This document shows, piece after piece, positions 61,987 through 64,000 of a stretch of 64,000 nucleotides of DNA (positions within the stretch are counted from its first letter, which is position 1; the number at the start of each line of letters is the position of its first letter). The DNA lies in assembly GCF_900107485.1 (NCBI RefSeq), contig NZ_FNQE01000008.1:1-64000 (forward strand), in the 5' to 3' direction. A program made the translations under genes and the position numbers. Below the pieces are notes generated by a model that was given only the letters and a program-made list of their open reading frames with translations, was not told where the DNA came from and ran no database searches. This DNA comes from Proteiniborus ethanoligenes. Its GTDB lineage: Bacteria > Bacillota > Clostridia > Tissierellales > Proteiniboraceae.

Positions 61987-63222
61987 TTAAAGAAATAATT
62001 CTTTAATGTATTGGGTTTTGGCAATAATTTTGCCGCCTTTTATTACGTATAATCTTTCAGGCTGCAAACGAATAGCATCCTTCACATTATTTGTGTTCAA
62101 TATGACTAAATCTGCATCATTTCCTTCTTTTATACCATAGTTTTGAACTCTTAATACTTTAGCAGCATCATAGGTAATCATATCAAAGACCTTTTCTATC
62201 TCATGAGGCAAGCTCATTTGAGCTGCATGAGCTGTAATTAAAGCTACTTGAAGCATATCAGCGCTTCCAAAGGGATAAAAAGTATCCTTTATACAATCCT
62301 GTCCAAAGCTCATATTTACACCTGCATTAAGAAGTTCCTTTACTCTTGTTATCCCCCTTCTTATAGGCTGTTTATCTTTTCTTCCTTGAAGCATTAGATT
62401 TGTTACAGGATTAGTTATGACATTAATTTCAGCACGCTTAACTTTTTCAATAACATAGGAAGCATAATGGTCATCGTAAGCTGCTAAAGCACAAGTATGA
62501 CCTGCAGTTACTCTTCCCTGCCATCCCCGTTTTATTGTCTCATCCGCAAGCATTTCAAGAGTTCTATAGAAAGGGTCGTCAGTTTCATCTATGTGCATAT
62601 CTACATTAGCATCATATTTTTGAGCTATATCAAAACATATTTCAATATGTCTTTTGCTATCCTCTGGAGAGTCTTCATGGGCTGGCATTCCACCTACTAT
62701 ATCTGCACCAGCCTCCATAGCATCCCACATAAGCTGCTCACAGCCCGCATCTTTAATTATTGCTTCCTGAGGAAAGGCTATTATTTGCAAATCCATTATA
62801 TCCTTATATTTTTCCTTAAGAGCCAATATACCATAGAGAGGCTTTAGACCTCCTATAGTATCTACATCTACATGAGTTCTCATTTTAAGGGTGCCATTAG
62901 ATATTGCCCTTTTAATTACTTCCTCAGAACGTGCTACAACATCTTCATTAGTGTAGGTAGGTTTTTTATCCCAGATAATCTCTATAGCTTCTTGGAGGGT
63001 GCCACTAACATTTGGCCTAACTACGTCAACTATGTTTACCTTATCAAGGTGAATGTGTGGGTCTATGAAAGGTGGAATTACTAAATTACCCCTTGCTTCA
63101 ATTTCTGTTACCCCTTTTTCTTCAATAAAATTAGATATAGTTTTTATTTTTCCATTGTATATTCCTATATCCCATAGTCCTTCCCTATTTCTAAGCCCTG
63201 CATTTCTTATTATTGTATCCAA
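61987..63222 (-). CDS. Amidohydrolase related to cytosine deaminase
   Basis: A 411-residue TIM-barrel amidohydrolase, paralogous to CodA at 44028-45263 with the same length and layout: DPHIHLDKVNI, KMRTHVDVD, ANVDMHIDETDD, RVTAGHTCALAAY. Where CodA has [15 protein letters not shown], this protein reads SFGQDCIKDTFYPFG, so the His and the second Asp are replaced by Gln and Cys while the metal-ligand Asp is kept. That change is typical of deaminases acting on other heterocycles. TTG start behind AAGGAGG. It lies upstream of an hbd gene in the same direction; no permease adjoins it. Cytosine is therefore not a safe call. Confidence 0.75.
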   Translation of the reverse strand: MDTIIRNAGLRNREGLWDIGIYNGKIKTISNFIEEKGVTEIEARGNLVIPPFIDPHIHLDKVNIVDVVRPNVSGTLQEAIEIIWDKKPTYTNEDVVARSEEVIKRAISNGTLKMRTHVDVDTIGGLKPLYGILALKEKYKDIMDLQIIAFPQEAIIKDAGCEQLMWDAMEAGADIVGGMPAHEDSPEDSKRHIEICFDIAQKYDANVDMHIDETDDPFYRTLEMLADETIKRGWQGRVTAGHTCALAAYDDHYASYVIEKVKRAEINVITNPVTNLMLQGRKDKQPIRRGITRVKELLNAGVNMSFGQDCIKDTFYPFGSADMLQVALITAHAAQMSLPHEIEKVFDMITYDAAKVLRVQNYGIKEGNDADLVILNTNNVKDAIRLQPERLYVIKGGKIIAKTQYIKELFL

Positions 63223-63274
63223 TTTACAACCTCCTTTTTGCTATGAAGGATAGTTAGCTTTTGATTTAAAAGTA

Positions 63275-64000
63275 TTATTTGCTATAATCATAAAAACCTT
63301 TACTGGATTTTCTTCCTAATAATCCACCTCTAACCATTTTCCTTAAAAGAGGATGAGGTCTATATTTAGAGTCGCCAAATTCATTATACAATACTTCCAT
63401 AATAGCTAAGCATACATCATTACCTATTAAATCAGCTAATGCCAATGGACCCATAGGATGGTTAGCACCTAGCTTCATAGCTTCATCTATATCCTTAGCA
63501 CTTGCTACTCCTTCTCCTAATATGCCTACTGCTTCATTTATCATAGGAATCAAAATTCTATTTACAACAAAACCAGGTGCTTCTTCTACTTCTACTGGTG
63601 TCTTCCCTAGTGCTTTAGCTAGTTCAATTACCTTTTCCTTAGTTTCGTTCGATGTTGCTATACCTTTTATTACCTCTACTAACTTCATCATTGGCACAGG
63701 ATTGAAGAAATGCATGCCTATAATCTTATCAGGTCTATTAGTAGCACTAGCTATTTCAGTAATTGAAAGAGAAGATGTATTTGTTGCAAGTATGGCTTCT
63801 GGTTTACATATTGTGTCTAGTTCTTTAAATATTACTTTTTTTATCTCCATATTTTCAACAGCAGCTTCTACAACAATATCTGCTTCTTTAGCTAAGCTGA
63901 TATCTGTAGTAGCTGTTATTCTAGATAATATTAAATCTCTTTCTTCTTCAGTCAACCTTTCTTTTTGAACATTTCTGTCTAGGTTTTTCTTTATACCATT
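63275..64000 (-). CDS. hbd: 3-hydroxyacyl-CoA dehydrogenase (Hbd type), C-terminal part
   Basis: The gene runs off the right edge: on the reverse strand the frame continues through 64000 without a stop, reading [20 protein letters not shown], the usual Hbd segment that follows the NAD-binding loop. Visible are [36 protein letters not shown] (active-site His), [20 protein letters not shown] and [20 protein letters not shown]. It oxidises or reduces 3-hydroxybutyryl-CoA in butyrate or fatty-acid metabolism. About 240 residues are seen and roughly 40 N-terminal ones lie outside. It likely belongs to a larger operon with acyl-CoA enzymes upstream. Confidence 0.93.
   Translation of the reverse strand, partial: NGIKKNLDRNVQKERLTEEERDLILSRITATTDISLAKEADIVVEAAVENMEIKKVIFKELDTICKPEAILATNTSSLSITEIASATNRPDKIIGMHFFNPVPMMKLVEVIKGIATSNETKEKVIELAKALGKTPVEVEEAPGFVVNRILIPMINEAVGILGEGVASAKDIDEAMKLGANHPMGPLALADLIGNDVCLAIMEVLYNEFGDSKYRPHPLLRKMVRGGLLGRKSSKGFYDYSK

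Noticed and set aside
63522-63968. Forward frame of 148 residues over hbd
   Set aside because: The opposite strand encodes a textbook 3-hydroxyacyl-CoA dehydrogenase; this frame is its shadow.

Overview
The window is chromosomal DNA of an AT-rich, low-GC Gram-positive anaerobe, most likely class Clostridia (Bacillota). The evidence is strong AGGAGG-type ribosome binding sites, many TTG/GTG starts, S-layer homology (SLH) proteins, a SigV/RsiV-type ECF pair, Opp, PhnCDE and YtrA-type ABC systems, CodBA, and an hbd gene cut by the right edge. The genus cannot be told from the sequence. I found no rRNA, tRNA, CRISPR array or intact transposon.

Region 1 (1-13.6 kb) is an accessory, partly decaying stretch. 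It holds four GNAT acetyltransferase genes (one a double-domain protein), two intact CPBP membrane proteases and a fragment of a third, a frameshifted YdcF remnant, REP-like palindromes, an SLH-gene remnant, an EamA permease and a PadR/flavodoxin cluster. A lipoprotein gene sits behind a BlaI/MecI-like operator. The standout here is 5926-7677, an ECF sigma factor fused to a transmembrane helix and a leucine-rich repeat domain.

Region 2 (13.7-27 kb) opens with a complete oligopeptide ABC transporter operon. Its substrate-binding lipoprotein is circularly permuted: the usual C-terminal part comes first, then the usual N-terminal part. It is followed by a membrane-anchored polysaccharide deacetylase with a coiled-coil partner, YjdM, an adenosine deaminase-like protein with a changed catalytic residue, a CorC/HlyC-type protein and a GntR-regulated ABC module.

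Region 3 (27-42.2 kb) holds a surface-anchored erythromycin-esterase-like protein, a DUF2179 gene behind a long leader, a MerR/aldo-keto reductase pair, SigV/RsiV, a heterodimeric ABC exporter, a secreted HExxH protein, and a PhnDCE-type importer placed with a D-cysteine desulfhydrase-like enzyme.

Region 4 (42.2-49.7 kb) holds a cold-shock gene with a repeated leader motif, an M14 peptidoglycan peptidase, codBA for cytosine use behind two palindromic operators, azoR, and a divergent YeiH/LysR pair.

Region 5 (49.7-64 kb) is a cell-envelope cassette: an MBOAT O-acyltransferase, a DHHW (AlgJ/AlgX-like) protein, a large SLH protein, a WG-repeat protein and a small SLH protein. After it come a YwaF-like membrane protein, a Cache-HAMP-GGDEF-EAL protein, a second CodA-like amidohydrolase and the C-terminal part of 3-hydroxyacyl-CoA dehydrogenase.

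Together the genes describe a cell with an S-layer-type wall, acylated wall or capsule polymers, envelope-stress sigma factors, peptide scavenging and nucleobase salvage.
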